Assembly (NCBI RefSeq): GCF_003315345.1
Contig: NZ_QNRO01000006.1
Location: 1 to 64,000, forward strand
DNA length: 64,000 nt
DNA from: Marinobacter pelagius
GTDB lineage: Bacteria > Pseudomonadota > Gammaproteobacteria > Pseudomonadales > Oleiphilaceae
Direction of reading: 5' to 3'
The notes under the pieces were generated by a model. The model did not search any database and had not been told where the DNA came from. It saw only the letters and a program-made list of their open reading frames with translations. A program made the position numbers and the translations under genes. The stretch's first letter is position 1; each line of letters starts with the position of its first letter. Of this stretch, positions 63,654 through 64,000 are shown piece after piece.

Positions 63654-64000
63654 TTACATGGCCTCGATTTCAGCCCGCTGTGCGCTGAGTCGTTGCAGGC
63701 TGCCCTGGGCGTCCTTCAGCTTTTCTTTTTCCTTCTCGACCACTTCGGCCGGGGCCTTGGCGGTGAATTTCTCGTTGCCCAGTTTGCCTTCGAGGCGGCC
63801 GATTTCCTTCTGCAGGCGTTCCAGCTCCTTGTCCAGGCGCTTGAGCTCGGCATCCTTGTCGATCAGGCCGGCCATGGGTACAAGAACTTCCATTTCGCCC
63901 ACCAGCTGGGTGGCGGACATGGGGGCCTTGTCACCCTCGAACCATTCCAGTTTCTCCAGCTTGGCCAGGGAGATCAGGAACTGGCGGTTCTCGTTCATGC
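63654..64000 (-). CDS. valS: Valyl-tRNA synthetase, C-terminal fragment
   Basis: The gene enters from beyond the right edge of the window; only about the last 115 codons are seen. They encode the end of the anticodon-binding region (SATQLVGEMEVLVPMAGLID) and the C-terminal antiparallel coiled-coil arm (DAELKRLDKELERLQKEIGRLEGKLGNEKF and beyond), which contacts tRNA in ValS. The stop at 63654 is four bases before the panE-like start, so the two are co-transcribed. Confidence 0.93.
   Translation of the reverse strand, partial: MNENRQFLISLAKLEKLEWFEGDKAPMSATQLVGEMEVLVPMAGLIDKDAELKRLDKELERLQKEIGRLEGKLGNEKFTAKAPAEVVEKEKEKLKDAQGSLQRLSAQRAEIEAM

Overview
The window is a 64 kb stretch of a gammaproteobacterial chromosome, most likely Marinobacter or a close relative. 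The GC content is high, the conserved blocks follow Pseudomonas/Vibrio gene order, and DUF3080, DUF4212 and Rnf genes are present together. It is almost entirely vertically inherited core genome: there is no prophage, insertion sequence, CRISPR array or tRNA gene. It opens inside a 5S rRNA gene, the end of an rrn operon. That gene is followed by an unusual trailer in which the last bases of 5S plus a hairpin terminator recur about every 200 bases.

Region by region. 0.5-10.7 kb: a CDF metal exporter, then a minus-strand block that looks like an acetate uptake and sensing module (cNMP/CBS/DUF294 protein, DnaQ-like exonuclease, DUF4212 + SSS symporter, a small unknown membrane protein, and a giant SSS-PAS-histidine kinase-receiver hybrid resembling CrbS/MxtR). 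10.7-18.4 kb: SmrA-like nuclease, a 64-residue repeat lipoprotein, a two-subunit molybdenum hydroxylase with its XdhC maturation factor, the methionine salvage operon mtnBDC and a DUF3080 lipoprotein. 18.4-20.3 kb: arsC-wrbA-DUF2069 diverging from a TlpA-like lipoprotein. 20.4-37.9 kb: the classic housekeeping run dnaE-accA-tilS-pyrG-kdsA-eno-ftsB-ispD-ispF-truD-surE-pcm-(DUF368)-nlpD-rpoS. 38-47 kb: a chalcone-isomerase-like exported protein, then rnfABCDGE-nth on the minus strand behind metG. 47-53.5 kb: mrp/apbC, dcd, a YjaG-family gene, avtA, and purM-purN-DUF3108. 53.6-57.4 kb: DUF2066, a CDP-alcohol phosphatidyltransferase, hda, an orphan ParA-type ATPase and a YqcC-family gene. 57.4-64 kb: nadC diverging from DUF1631-ampD-ampE, then a PduO-type cobalamin adenosyltransferase, a PanE-like reductase and the C-terminal end of valS.

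The most interesting non-coding signal is a family of about 105-115 bp elements, three copies here (28848-28961, 30800-30907, and inverted at 48202-48304). Each has a long outer inverted repeat whose sequence differs between copies yet stays self-complementary, around a conserved core holding two small hairpins that both present a TCC(A/C) loop. This covariation means a folded DNA or RNA structure is under selection. Other items worth a look: a possible ribosome-site-sequestering leader on the methionine salvage operon, the 5S trailer repeats, a CRP/Vfr-like palindrome between nadC and DUF1631, and several conserved but functionally unknown proteins. Start codons were moved downstream from the longest frame in about a dozen genes where ribosome-binding sites, signal peptides or family N-termini favoured it; each case is explained.
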